Positions 19,249 through 28,308 of a DNA stretch of 64,000 bases are shown here, piece by piece. Origin of the DNA: Methanobacterium paludis. GTDB taxonomy: Archaea > Methanobacteriota > Methanobacteria > Methanobacteriales > Methanobacteriaceae. Where the stretch lies: positions 2,047,001 through 2,111,000 of the forward strand of contig NC_015574.1 of the NCBI RefSeq assembly GCF_000214725.1, written 5' to 3'. Position numbers and translations under genes: made by a program. How positions within the stretch are numbered: position 1 is the first letter of the stretch; every line of letters begins with the position of its first letter. The notes under the pieces were generated by a model. It did not search any database. It saw only the letters and a list, made by a program, of their open reading frames with translations, and had not been told where the DNA came from.

Positions 19249-19737
19249 ATGGCAGTAGAAATAACATTAGGTACAGCTTTAGCAGCAATAGGAGCGGGAG
19301 TGGCCGTAGGATTCGCTGCATTAGGATCAGGTATAGGACAGGGAATAGCATCAGCAGGTGCTGTGGGAGCAGTAGCTGAAGATAAAAGTATGTTCGCACA
19401 AGGTATGGTATTCACTGCTATCCCAGAGACACAGGCTATATACGGTTTCTTAATATCAATCCTACTTCTAGTATTCTCAGGACTCATGGGTGGACACACA
19501 CTTAGTGTAACCACAGGACTTGTGGCAATAGGTGCAGGTGCAGCAGTTGGATTTGCAGGTTTAGGATCAGGTATGGGTCAAGGTATCGCTTCATCAGCAT
19601 CCGTAGGTGCAGTTGTTGAAGATAAAAGTATGTTCGCACAAGGTATGGTATTCACTGCTATCCCAGAGACACAGGCTATATACGGTTTCTTAATAGCAAT
19701 CTTGCTTCTCGTATTCGGTGGAATTCTCGGAGCATAA
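19249..19737 (+). CDS. atpK: A-type ATP synthase proteolipid subunit K (c-ring), duplicated
   Basis: A 162-residue membrane subunit made of two tandem c-type hairpins of 80 residues (four transmembrane helices). Each hairpin keeps its ion-carrying glutamate in AIPETQAIYGF: E60 and E140. It is therefore an internally duplicated proteolipid in which both halves are active, as known for Methanobacteriales. It starts five bases after subunit I, with TTAGGAGGTAAATTAAATG as ribosome binding site region. Confidence 0.93.
   Translation: MAVEITLGTALAAIGAGVAVGFAALGSGIGQGIASAGAVGAVAEDKSMFAQGMVFTAIPETQAIYGFLISILLLVFSGLMGGHTLSVTTGLVAIGAGAAVGFAGLGSGMGQGIASSASVGAVVEDKSMFAQGMVFTAIPETQAIYGFLIAILLLVFGGILGA
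19377..19695 (+). repeat. identical 79-bp direct repeats within atpK
   Basis: Bases 19377-19455 and 19617-19695 are identical, exactly 240 bp (80 codons) apart, while the flanking parts of the two hairpins differ. They encode the loop and the glutamate-bearing helix of each half. Identity including third codon positions suggests recent gene conversion. Confidence 0.85.
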
Positions 19738-19771
19738 GCATATAAGCTTAGATAAATTGGAGGATAAGTAG

Positions 19772-20395
19772 ATGAGCTCAGGGGCAGAAAAAATAGTATC
19801 AAACATAATATCAGATGCTCAAAGTAAGGCTGATGCAACAATCCAGAAGGCCCAAGAGGAAACCACTGCAATCTTAGAAGAAGGTAAAAATAAAGCCCAA
19901 ATGGAAAGTGAGAAGATCCTGGAAAACGCCGAAAAACAGGCCAACATGAAATACCAGCAGTTAATCTCAGAAGCCAAAATGAACTCCAAAAGAATGGAAT
20001 TGGAGGCAAGGGAAGAAATTATCGAAGAATCTTTCAGGAAAGCTCGTGAAGAACTCAAAAAAATAGCATCAACTTCAACAGAAGAGTATATAAAATCTCT
20101 TAAAAATATGGTAAAAGAAGCTTCAGTTGAGATTGGTGGTGGGGAATTAGTTGTACTTCTTAAAGAAGAGGATGTTGCCAATATAAAAAAGGAAATAAAA
20201 TCCATTGAGAACGATGTTACTGATAAAACAGGACAAAAAACAACCATAGAAATTGGAGAAAACATAAAAGCCATTGGAGGAGCAATTGTAAAAACCAAAA
20301 ATGGCGAGATCGAAGTAAACAACACAATAGATGCTAGGATGCTGAGATTCAAGAAAGCTCTAAGATCAGAGGTTGCAAAGGTGCTGTTCAAATAA
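19772..20395 (+). CDS. atpE: A-type ATP synthase subunit E
   Basis: A 207-residue peripheral-stalk subunit: a long N-terminal coiled coil (ISDAQSKADATIQKAQEE and following about 100 residues) and a C-terminal globular domain ending in the conserved NTIDARMLRFKKALRSEVAK. It pairs with subunit H and docks on subunit B. GGAGG precedes the ATG. Position in the operon is canonical. Confidence 0.92.
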   Translation: MSSGAEKIVSNIISDAQSKADATIQKAQEETTAILEEGKNKAQMESEKILENAEKQANMKYQQLISEAKMNSKRMELEAREEIIEESFRKAREELKKIASTSTEEYIKSLKNMVKEASVEIGGGELVVLLKEEDVANIKKEIKSIENDVTDKTGQKTTIEIGENIKAIGGAIVKTKNGEIEVNNTIDARMLRFKKALRSEVAKVLFK

Positions 20396-20409
20396 TAGGG
20401 GGAAATTAA

Positions 20410-21567
20410 ATGGTGGAAGATATTACTGCAATAGTAAGCACACTGGGATTTTCCTCCCCTGAAGCTTTCATAGGGCTTTTATTTCTAGTATTGGCAGTCA
20501 TTGGAGCCATAGTTGTTGTTGTAACTATAAGACCAGTTCTGGAGTATTATCCATATACATCCACTAATGCAAGGATAAGGGCAAGAATAGGCAGGTTATT
20601 CAACGAAAAACAGATCTCAGAGATAGTTGAAGCAGACAATTTAGAGGAAGTTAAAAACTATCTTCGGGGTGTTCCAGCATATGCTACCTATATCGAAGAG
20701 TACAATCTTGAAAAAGCTCTTGATAGTCAACTTGCAGAAACATACGATCTGATTGCAAGGATAGCTCCAAAAGATATAAAGGACACCTTTGAAATCCTTT
20801 TATCAAAATGGGATATACGAAATTTAAAGAGTGTAATAATTGCAAAGGAAGCTGGTTTAACAGCTGAAGAAACCATGGATCTTTTAGTTCCATTCGGAAC
20901 TTTAAAAGAATCACATGATAAGTTCATTGATGCAAAAGATATCACAGAAATTATCAATGCATTGGAAAGCACAGAGTATGCACAGGTACTGGAAGATGCT
21001 TTACCAGCATACCAGAAAACCAACATGATCTTACCTTTAGAAGCAGCTCTCGATAAAAATTATCTGAACAACCTTGTCAAATCTGTTGCAAACCCTGCAG
21101 ATGACAACAAATCTCTGTTACAGAGTTACATAGGGACCATTGTAGATTCAACTAATTTGAAGATGATCTTAAGGGCTAAAGTTGACGGACTTAAATTTGA
21201 CGATTTGGAGCCTTACATGATATCATCAGGTTACCAACTCAGGGAATGGAAATTAAAAGAACTTATGGAATCTGAAGATGTTGAGGGAATCTTAAGCAGC
21301 CTTGAAGGCACTGATTACTCCAGTGTACTTGCAACTTCAGTGCCAGAATATTCCAGCACCGGGTCAATAACACCTTTCGAATCTGCACTGGACGAAAACA
21401 TTAGAAAAATCGCCAAAGGCATATCTCATAAAAAACCAATTGGAATAGGACCCATAATCGGGTTCTTGAGCCGAAAGGAAACTGAGGTAAGGAATTTGAA
21501 GATCATAGTTCGCGGGAAAACAGAACAGGGATTCTCAAATTCCATGATTAAGGAGATGTTAGTATGA
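20410..21567 (+). CDS. atpC: A-type ATP synthase subunit C
   Basis: A 385-residue central-stalk funnel subunit linking the rotor shaft to the K ring. It has an N-terminal hydrophobic helix (LLFLVLAVIGAIVVVVTI), common in Methanobacteriales forms, followed by the helical repeats including YTSTNARIRARIGRL and LLSKWDIRNLKSVIIAKEAG, and the closing RNLKIIVRGKTEQGF. AGGGGGAAATTAA precedes the ATG. It overlaps the next gene by four bases. Confidence 0.92.
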   Translation: MVEDITAIVSTLGFSSPEAFIGLLFLVLAVIGAIVVVVTIRPVLEYYPYTSTNARIRARIGRLFNEKQISEIVEADNLEEVKNYLRGVPAYATYIEEYNLEKALDSQLAETYDLIARIAPKDIKDTFEILLSKWDIRNLKSVIIAKEAGLTAEETMDLLVPFGTLKESHDKFIDAKDITEIINALESTEYAQVLEDALPAYQKTNMILPLEAALDKNYLNNLVKSVANPADDNKSLLQSYIGTIVDSTNLKMILRAKVDGLKFDDLEPYMISSGYQLREWKLKELMESEDVEGILSSLEGTDYSSVLATSVPEYSSTGSITPFESALDENIRKIAKGISHKKPIGIGPIIGFLSRKETEVRNLKIIVRGKTEQGFSNSMIKEMLV

Positions 21568-21884
21568 GTTCACAAGTAGCAGTAATGGCTGACTCAGATA
21601 CAGTAACAGGCTTCAAACTTGGAGGGGTAAAAGAAGGTTACCCAATCAAAGATATGGAAGAAGCTGAAAAAACCCTTAAAGAACTTGTAAAAAAAGATTT
21701 TTCTATTATAATAATAACAGAAAAGATCGCAGACGGAATAAGGGAAACGATAGATAAGTTCACAAAAGCAAGCACATTACCTATGATAATTGAAATACCA
21801 GATAAAACAGGCTCGATTAAGAGGGAATCTGACCCTATGAGAGAGCTTATTAAAAGAGTAATTGGGGTTGAGATGGTAAAATGA
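21564..21884 (+). CDS. atpF: A-type ATP synthase subunit F
   Basis: A 106-residue CheY-like subunit of the central stalk. It starts with VAVMADSDTVTGFKLGGV and contains FSIIIITEKIADGIRETID and MIIEIPDKTGSIKRESDPM, all conserved. It overlaps subunit C by four bases (ATGA type) and the A subunit gene start likewise, implying translational coupling. Confidence 0.93.
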   Translation: MSSQVAVMADSDTVTGFKLGGVKEGYPIKDMEEAEKTLKELVKKDFSIIIITEKIADGIRETIDKFTKASTLPMIIEIPDKTGSIKRESDPMRELIKRVIGVEMVK

Positions 21885-23632
21885 TTACAGGAAATATAAT
21901 AAAGATAGCAGGTCCCGTTATTGTTGCAAACGGCATGAAGGGAACGCAGATGCATGAGATGGTCAAAGTCGGTGACGACAAACTCATAGGCGAGATCATC
22001 GAACTTAAGGGCGACACAGCCACAATCCAAGTTTACGAAGAAACAGCAGGTATGAAACCTGGAGAACATATTGAAAGTACAGGAGGACCATTATCCGTTG
22101 AACTGGGTCCAGGTATATTAGGATCTATATTTGACGGAATTCAGAGGCCTCTTGAAACCATCAAAATGATAACAGGGGACTACATCAAAAGAGGTATACA
22201 GGTCCCTTCAATACCTAAAGATAAAAAATGGAGCTTCAAGCCAACAGTAAAAGTAGGTGAAGAAGTTAAAGGCGGAGATGTTATAGGAGAAGTCCAGGAA
22301 ACATCCGCAATTGTCCATAAAATTATGATACCACCAAAAGTGGAAGGTGCCATAAAAAGTATCGCTGGAGAAGGAGACTACACTGTTGAAGAAGACATCG
22401 CAGAAGTTGAAACATCAACAGGATCAGTTAAAGTTCAGATGATGCAGAAATGGCCTGTAAGAGTTGGAAGACCATACAAAAAGAAACTTGACCCAGATAT
22501 ACCACTTGTAACCGGTCAAAGGGCACAGGATACATTTTTCCCAATTGCTAAAGGTGGAACATCAGCTATGCCAGGTCCATTCGGATCAGGTAAAACCGTT
22601 ACACAGCAGCAGCTTGCAAAATGGGCTGACGCAGACATAATTGTCTACGTAGGATGTGGAGAACGTGGAAATGAGATGACAGAAGTTCTAACAGAGTTCC
22701 CCGAACTTGAAGACCCAAAAAGTGGTAAACCACTCATGGACAGAACAATACTCATTGCAAACACATCAAACATGCCTGTTGCAGCAAGGGAAGCCTGTGT
22801 TTACACTGGTATAACCATAGCAGAATACTTCCGTGATATGGGATACGATGTAGCTTTAATGGCTGACTCAACCTCACGTTGGGCTGAAGCTATGAGAGAG
22901 ATCTCAGGAAGACTTGAAGAGATGCCTGGTGAAGAAGGATACCCCGCATATCTTGCATCAAGACTTGCACAGTTCTACGAGAGATCCGGAAGGATCATTA
23001 CCATAGGTACAGAAGATAAAGAGTCATCAGTAACAATTGTAGGTGCAGTATCCCCTCCAGGTGGTGACCTTTCAGAACCTGTCACACAGAATACACTACG
23101 TATATCTAAAGTGTTCTGGGCACTTGATGCATCACTTGCAGATAAACGTCACTTCCCATCAATAGACTGGCTGCAGAGTTACTCACTCTACGTTGACAGT
23201 GTAGAAGACTGGTGGAACCAAGGTGTGGGTGAAGAGTGGAGAAATCACAGAGACGAAGCAATGGCACTCCTACAGAAAGAATCTGAATTACAGGAAATTG
23301 TACAGCTCGTTGGTCCAGATGCACTTCCAGACAAAGAAAGGATCACCCTTGAAACAACAAGGATGATAAGGGAAGACTTCTTACAGCAGAACGCATTCCA
23401 TGAGATAGACACATACTGTCCGCCTAAAAAACAGTACGAGATGCTCAAAACCATTATCATGTTCCAGGAACATGCCACAGCTGCACTTGAGAGGGGAGCA
23501 GCATCAAGTGAAATCATAGCCGTTCCTGTAAAAGCAGATATAGGAAGGATGAAGTATATACCTGAAGCTGAATTTGATGAGAAAATCAAAGAAATTCAGG
23601 ATAAAGTAATCAAACAATGCAGCGAGGTATGA
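21881..23632 (+). CDS. atpA: A-type ATP synthase catalytic subunit A
   Basis: The 583-residue catalytic subunit. The Walker A motif GPFGSGKTVTQQQ lies near residue 232, after the A-type-specific non-homologous insertion (about residues 115-190). VGCGERGNEMTEVL carries the catalytic glutamate, and ALMADSTSRWAEAMREISGR is the Walker B/arginine region. No intein interrupts the P-loop. It overlaps atpF by four bases. Confidence 0.97.
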   Translation: MITGNIIKIAGPVIVANGMKGTQMHEMVKVGDDKLIGEIIELKGDTATIQVYEETAGMKPGEHIESTGGPLSVELGPGILGSIFDGIQRPLETIKMITGDYIKRGIQVPSIPKDKKWSFKPTVKVGEEVKGGDVIGEVQETSAIVHKIMIPPKVEGAIKSIAGEGDYTVEEDIAEVETSTGSVKVQMMQKWPVRVGRPYKKKLDPDIPLVTGQRAQDTFFPIAKGGTSAMPGPFGSGKTVTQQQLAKWADADIIVYVGCGERGNEMTEVLTEFPELEDPKSGKPLMDRTILIANTSNMPVAAREACVYTGITIAEYFRDMGYDVALMADSTSRWAEAMREISGRLEEMPGEEGYPAYLASRLAQFYERSGRIITIGTEDKESSVTIVGAVSPPGGDLSEPVTQNTLRISKVFWALDASLADKRHFPSIDWLQSYSLYVDSVEDWWNQGVGEEWRNHRDEAMALLQKESELQEIVQLVGPDALPDKERITLETTRMIREDFLQQNAFHEIDTYCPPKKQYEMLKTIIMFQEHATAALERGAASSEIIAVPVKADIGRMKYIPEAEFDEKIKEIQDKVIKQCSEV

Positions 23633-23634
23633 AA

Positions 23635-25026
23635 ATGAAAATAGATATCAAAACAAAGGAATACACAACAGTTTCCGAAGTTTCCGGTCCTCTCATGATT
23701 GTTGAAGGTGTTGAAGGTGTTGCCTATAACGAGATCGTTGAAATTGAAACACCCGCTGGTGAACAGAGAAGAGGTCAGGTTCTAGAGGTTAGTGAAGGTC
23801 TGGCTGTTGTGCAGATCTTTGAAGGAACAAGCGATCTGAACACATCAACCACCAAAGTTCGATTCACAGGTGAAACAGCAAAACTCGGTGTTTCCACCGA
23901 CATGCTCGGAAGGATCTTTAACGGTACAGGTAAACCTATAGACGGCGGCCCAGAGATAATACCAGAAAAGGAACTGGACATCAACGGTAACCCAATGAAC
24001 CCTTCAGCAAGGGAATTCCCAGCAGAATTCATAGAAACCGGTGTATCAACAATAGATGGAATGAACACCCTTGTTCGTGGACAGAAATTGCCTATATTTT
24101 CAGGTTCAGGTCTGCCACACAACGAGCTTGCAGCACAGATTGCAAGGCAGGCAAAGGTTATAGGTGAAGAGACCGAGTTTGCAGTTATATTTGCAGCTAT
24201 GGGTATCACCCACGAAGAAGCAAACTATTTCATGAGGGATTTCGAACGTACTGGAGCTCTTGAAAGAGTTACAGTCTTCATGAATCTTGCAGACGACCCT
24301 GCAATTGAGAGGATCATCACACCTAAAATGGCCCTAACAACAGCAGAGTACTTTGCATTTGAAAAGAACATGCACGTGCTTGTTATACTCACTGACCTTA
24401 CAAACTACTGTGAGGCTCTCAGGGAGATTTCAGCAGCAAGGGACGAGGTTCCAGGAAGACGTGGATACCCTGGTTACATGTACACTGACCTTGCAACAAT
24501 GTACGAACGTGCAGGAAGGATAAGGGGTAAAGAAGGTTCAATCACACAGATGCCTATACTTGTTATGCCTCAAGACGACATAACCCACCCAATTCCTGAC
24601 CTGACCGGTTACATCACAGAGGGACAGATTGTGTTAAGCAGGGACCTTTACAGGAAAGGTATATACCCACCGGTAGATGTTTTACCATCACTTTCAAGGT
24701 TGATGAGTGGTGGAATTGGTGAAGGTCAAACAAGAGAAGACCACAGCGGTGTCTCAGACCAGCTTTACTCAGCATATGCTGAGGGACGTGACCTGCGTGA
24801 TTTAATGGCCGTTGTGGGTGAGGAAGCACTCACAGAAAGGGACAGGAAGTTCCTGCACTTTGCAGACGCATTTGAGAAACAGTTCATAACCCAGACTAAA
24901 GACGAAGACAGGTCCATCGAAGAAACATTAACCCTTGGTTGGGAACTTTTAAGCCTTTTACCTGAAGCTGAACTCAAACGTGTGCGTGCTGAACACATTC
25001 CTAAATACCACCCGGCATACAAATAA
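23635..25026 (+). CDS. atpB: A-type ATP synthase regulatory subunit B
   Basis: A 463-residue nucleotide-binding but non-catalytic subunit. The P-loop position is degenerate (IFSGSGLPHNELAAQIARQA near residue 150), as expected. Also seen: AALREISAAR-type segment CEALREISAARDEVPGRRGY and the conserved SLSRLMSGGIGEGQTR. In-frame ATGs at 23617 and 23629 overlap atpA, but GAGGT at 23624-23628 is six bases before the ATG at 23635, so that start is chosen; it gives the usual family length. Confidence 0.96.
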   Translation: MKIDIKTKEYTTVSEVSGPLMIVEGVEGVAYNEIVEIETPAGEQRRGQVLEVSEGLAVVQIFEGTSDLNTSTTKVRFTGETAKLGVSTDMLGRIFNGTGKPIDGGPEIIPEKELDINGNPMNPSAREFPAEFIETGVSTIDGMNTLVRGQKLPIFSGSGLPHNELAAQIARQAKVIGEETEFAVIFAAMGITHEEANYFMRDFERTGALERVTVFMNLADDPAIERIITPKMALTTAEYFAFEKNMHVLVILTDLTNYCEALREISAARDEVPGRRGYPGYMYTDLATMYERAGRIRGKEGSITQMPILVMPQDDITHPIPDLTGYITEGQIVLSRDLYRKGIYPPVDVLPSLSRLMSGGIGEGQTREDHSGVSDQLYSAYAEGRDLRDLMAVVGEEALTERDRKFLHFADAFEKQFITQTKDEDRSIEETLTLGWELLSLLPEAELKRVRAEHIPKYHPAYK

Positions 25027-25082
25027 AACCCTTAAATCTATCTTTATTAATTTTTTTAGAAGTAAGGGAAACGAGGGATAGA

Positions 25083-25727
25083 ATGGCTCAAGAGATGATA
25101 GAAGGAATCAATCCGACAAGGATGGAACTTCTAAAACTGAAAGATAGGGAAAAACTTGCAGTTAAAGGTCACAGCCTCCTCAAAGAGAAGAGGAATGCTT
25201 TAATCATGGAGTTTTTCAACATACTTGAACGTGTTAAAGGTTCAAGAGAAAATGTTGAAGAAAAACTTAAGGAGGCCTACAAGGATCTGGCAACTGCCCA
25301 GATAGTAATGGGAGATCTTGCTGTCCGTAAAGCTTCAATGGCTGTTAAAGAATCAGTTGAAGTTGACATTGACTCTCGAAGTATAATGGGTGTTGTTGTA
25401 CCAGTAATAGAATCCAAAACCACCAAAACAAGGACCATGGTTGACAGAGGATACGGTTTCGTTGACACCTCTGTAAAACTTGATGAAGCAGCCAAAAAAT
25501 TCGAAGAATCCATTGAACTCATAATCGAACTTGGAGAAATAGAAAAAACAATAATACTCCTAGCAAACGAGATAGAATCAACAAAAAGACGTGTTAACGC
25601 CCTTGAACATATAATCATTCCAAGGATTGAAAACACCGTCAAATACATTGAGATGAGGCTCGAAGAGATGGAAAGAGAGAATTTCGTAAGGTTGAAAATG
25701 ATCAAAAAAACCATGGAGATGGATTAA
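25083..25727 (+). CDS. atpD: A-type ATP synthase subunit D (central shaft)
   Basis: A 214-residue rotor shaft subunit, a long antiparallel coiled coil. Conserved N-terminal segment INPTRMELLKLKDREKLAVK and C-terminal RRVNALEHIIIPRIENTVKY. It follows atpB by 56 bp. Its stop codon overlaps the next start codon by one base (TAATG). Confidence 0.95.
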   Translation: MAQEMIEGINPTRMELLKLKDREKLAVKGHSLLKEKRNALIMEFFNILERVKGSRENVEEKLKEAYKDLATAQIVMGDLAVRKASMAVKESVEVDIDSRSIMGVVVPVIESKTTKTRTMVDRGYGFVDTSVKLDEAAKKFEESIELIIELGEIEKTIILLANEIESTKRRVNALEHIIIPRIENTVKYIEMRLEEMERENFVRLKMIKKTMEMD

Positions 25728-26110
25728 TGGTCAGGATAGTAACCAGACTGGGAAAAATAAGGAAGGAAGTGGAAGATCTTGAAACAGCTAAGGTTGATTT
25801 CAAAATTGGAACTATTGTGGGAAAACTGAGAGCTATAATAGCTGAGGAAGAGATAGACTTTAAAGAGGGTGATGCTAAACCCCTTAAGATCAAGAATATC
25901 AAGATTCCTGCAAACCACATATGCTTCCTTTACGCCTATGCAGAAAACAGGTACGGCCACACAATAGCTGTAGGTGAAGAAACACCATTACCCATTAGTA
26001 TGGATAGAAATGTGGACCATGCAACATTCGTTGCAGCTTTAGACGGTAGTATAAAAAAAGATGATTTAATTGGAGTACTGATACTTCTACCAATGGAACT
26101 TATGAGGTAA
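25727..26110 (+). CDS. small DUF22-like protein at the end of the ATP synthase operon
   Basis: A 127-residue protein with a mainly beta second half, for example KNIKIPANHICFLYAYAENR and GHTIAVGEETPLPIS. It resembles the archaeal DUF22 family, though this is from memory of the family and not a search. Its start codon overlaps the atpD stop, so it is translationally coupled to the ATP synthase. It has no transmembrane segment and no known role in the enzyme. It may be an assembly or regulatory factor, which is inference from position. Confidence 0.65.
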   Translation: MVRIVTRLGKIRKEVEDLETAKVDFKIGTIVGKLRAIIAEEEIDFKEGDAKPLKIKNIKIPANHICFLYAYAENRYGHTIAVGEETPLPISMDRNVDHATFVAALDGSIKKDDLIGVLILLPMELMR

Positions 26111-26409
26111 TATCAGCTTCCATTTTCTTTATCTTTTATTTTAAATCCTATTTTAAATCTTATAATTATTTAAAATCCATTATTTAGAATTTATCAAATT
26201 TTTTTTCTTTCAATGATCCCTAAAAATCAAATAAACTAGTAAATTTGTTTGATCTAATCCTTTTTGATATACATCGTTTTATCTAATTTTGTTCAAGTTT
26301 CAAGTAAATTCAATAATAAATCATAAAAATATACAAAATTTTCAAATTTGGAAGTTTAATTGGAGTTTAATTTTTTAAATTTTAATTTAAAATTGTCGTT
26401 TTATCAAAG

Positions 26410-26820
26410 TTATCCCAATTTTTCCTTAATAAAATCGTTCATAGAGCCCTTTATATTGTCTAACTGACCCATAAGATCGTCTATCATACATTTAATTTCA
26501 GAGTAAGATTCAATTTCACCTTGATTATCTGTATCCTGACGTTTCAACGCTTTTATCCGTCGAGATTTGTTTGAACCTCTGAAAACACCGATTATTCCCG
26601 AATTCTGTTGCTGGTATTTGTCCATGATCATCCTCTTCTTTTTGAGGTGATCTGATTCAATGGATCGCATATCCACAATAACGCTCTTTTTAAGCTGAAT
26701 TAATGCCTCTTCTTTCTCATTTAACTCAGCCAGAAGACGCCTTGAATCCGCAATGGACGATACTTCTATATCAATGTCCGCTATTTCAACAAGTATATCA
26801 TGATAATCCTTGACACTCAT
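26410..26820 (-). CDS. coiled-coil protein, unknown function
   Basis: A 136-residue soluble, mostly helical protein (for example LLAELNEKEEALIQLKKSV and ESYSEIKCMIDDLMGQLDN) with a short glycine-rich basic linker (NSGIIGVFRGSNKSRRIK). GGTG six bases before the ATG supports the start. No family is recognised. It faces the end of the ATP synthase operon. Confidence 0.55.
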   Translation of the reverse strand: MSVKDYHDILVEIADIDIEVSSIADSRRLLAELNEKEEALIQLKKSVIVDMRSIESDHLKKKRMIMDKYQQQNSGIIGVFRGSNKSRRIKALKRQDTDNQGEIESYSEIKCMIDDLMGQLDNIKGSMNDFIKEKLG

Positions 26821-27078
26821 TTGTTACACCTTCACTATAAATCGTGAAATAATAATTAAACTATTATTAAAGGAGTTATCCTTAAGATTAAATCCCTTAA
26901 GATTAAATCTTTAATTTTTTATAATAAAATTTTATATAAGGTTATAAAGATTAAATGATCTAAAAAAAAGTTTTTAGGGCTTATTTGCATTCCTTAAAGT
27001 ATTTACTTTCATTGAAAATTCATGTTACCCTAATTTTAACAAATCAACTTGGGCATTAAAAAAAATTTACCCGCTTAT

Positions 27079-27414
27079 TCACCATTTAACTTCAACAACA
27101 ACATTAATCATACCATCTTTAACTTCACAACGCGTTTTAATATCTTCATTATTTGAATCCATATTCCTTAACTTGTACATAACGTTTGCAAGTGAGATTG
27201 TGTTGAAGACCCCCATCTTATTAGCAGGTTTTGATGATATTAAAAGTATGTTTACAACCCCCTCTTCTATTGAGACATTGTAATTTATACCGTTGATGTA
27301 AATCGTGTCAGAAAGTCGGAGCAAAAGTTTTATATGTTTTATTGGAAGTCCACTTTTACTTATAATCCTTTTTATTTTATCGTTTTCCCTGCATTGTTCC
27401 ACATCGATATCCAT
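27079..27414 (-). CDS. hypothetical protein, 111 aa
   Basis: A small mixed alpha/beta protein with no recognised domain. An in-frame ATG-type start further upstream at 27480 is possible, but the strong ribosome binding site GGTGGTG lies six bases before the ATG at 27414 (MDIDVEQCREN), so the shorter form is preferred. It is divergent from the UPF0216 gene. Confidence 0.55.
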   Translation of the reverse strand: MDIDVEQCRENDKIKRIISKSGLPIKHIKLLLRLSDTIYINGINYNVSIEEGVVNILLISSKPANKMGVFNTISLANVMYKLRNMDSNNEDIKTRCEVKDGMINVVVEVKW

Positions 27415-27542
27415 CTTTATCACCACCTTTTTCTTGTATACATCTCTTTTATTCAATGAGTTGTATACATATTCCGTCAAGTTACAAGTTTGATCTATAA
27501 ATCAAAAAGTACTATATCACACAAGACAGATAAGTTTAACAA

Positions 27543-27950
27543 ATGACAGGTGATTTCAACCGAGCCGATAAACTGGTAAAAAAACATATCTTGAGTCTTA
27601 ACAGACACATTCCAAGGCAGAGAAAAACCCTGGAAGAATTACTTAAAGAAGATAGACCCCATGTTGTGGGTGCAGATGGCACAAGGCACAGGTTCAAAAC
27701 CGCTGAACTTGAGAGACTCGCAGATATAATACCTGAATCAGAACATCATCTCCTAAAACTTCCAATTTACATAGAAATCGAGTCCGCAACATCAGGAGCC
27801 ATGATAACCGGCAGGATCGAGACAAAAATAGTATGCAAAATCCTTGAGATAGAACCATGTTCCGGGGAGATTTTCATTTACAGACCAGATATAAAAACCT
27901 TAAGAAAAGAATTTCCAACAGCAACCCAATATATATTCCTTGTGAGGTAA
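27543..27950 (+). CDS. UPF0216 (DUF61) family protein
   Basis: A 135-residue archaeal conserved protein. The recognisable segments are SLNRHIPRQRKTLEELL near residue 20, PHVVGADGTRHRFKTAELER near residue 40, and the C-terminal beta region with EIFIYRPDIKTLRKEFPTAT. Function is unknown. It is followed after four bases by a small membrane protein gene, forming a two-gene operon. Confidence 0.8.
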   Translation: MTGDFNRADKLVKKHILSLNRHIPRQRKTLEELLKEDRPHVVGADGTRHRFKTAELERLADIIPESEHHLLKLPIYIEIESATSGAMITGRIETKIVCKILEIEPCSGEIFIYRPDIKTLRKEFPTATQYIFLVR

Positions 27951-27954
27951 ACAA

Positions 27955-28104
27955 ATGACGCAAGACCCCTTTGAAGATCTAATAAAAGACCCTGACAAAC
28001 GTGCAAAATTATTCGTGTACCTTACAATTGCAATGATAATATCGACATTCTTGATAGCAATCGGGACAATAATATTTATTCTGCATGTTCTAAAGATAAT
28101 TTAA
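27955..28104 (+). CDS. small single-pass membrane protein, 49 aa
   Basis: A 49-residue ORF four bases after the UPF0216 stop codon, with GAGGTAA as ribosome binding site overlapping the end of that gene. The N-terminus is charged (MTQDPFEDLIKDPDKRAKLF), followed by one long hydrophobic helix and a short basic end. The tight spacing and the clear topology support a real gene. Function unknown. Confidence 0.65.
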   Translation: MTQDPFEDLIKDPDKRAKLFVYLTIAMIISTFLIAIGTIIFILHVLKII

Positions 28105-28308
28105 GTAGGTTTAATCCATTTTCATTTTATTTTCTACATGAAATTTACTACATGAAATCTTTAAATAACTTTCATAAAATCAGGATAGAAGGATATTGAT
28201 AGAGTTTTAAAAAGAGTTTGGTTATAAACTACGATAACTAACTTTTCATTAAATGGACTTTTATTACTCTTTAAAAAAGCCTTTATTCTTCTTTAAAAAC
28301 TAAACATT

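Noticed and set aside
22574..22620. Intein in the AtpA P-loop
   Set aside because: The Walker A region is uninterrupted and the protein has the normal length.
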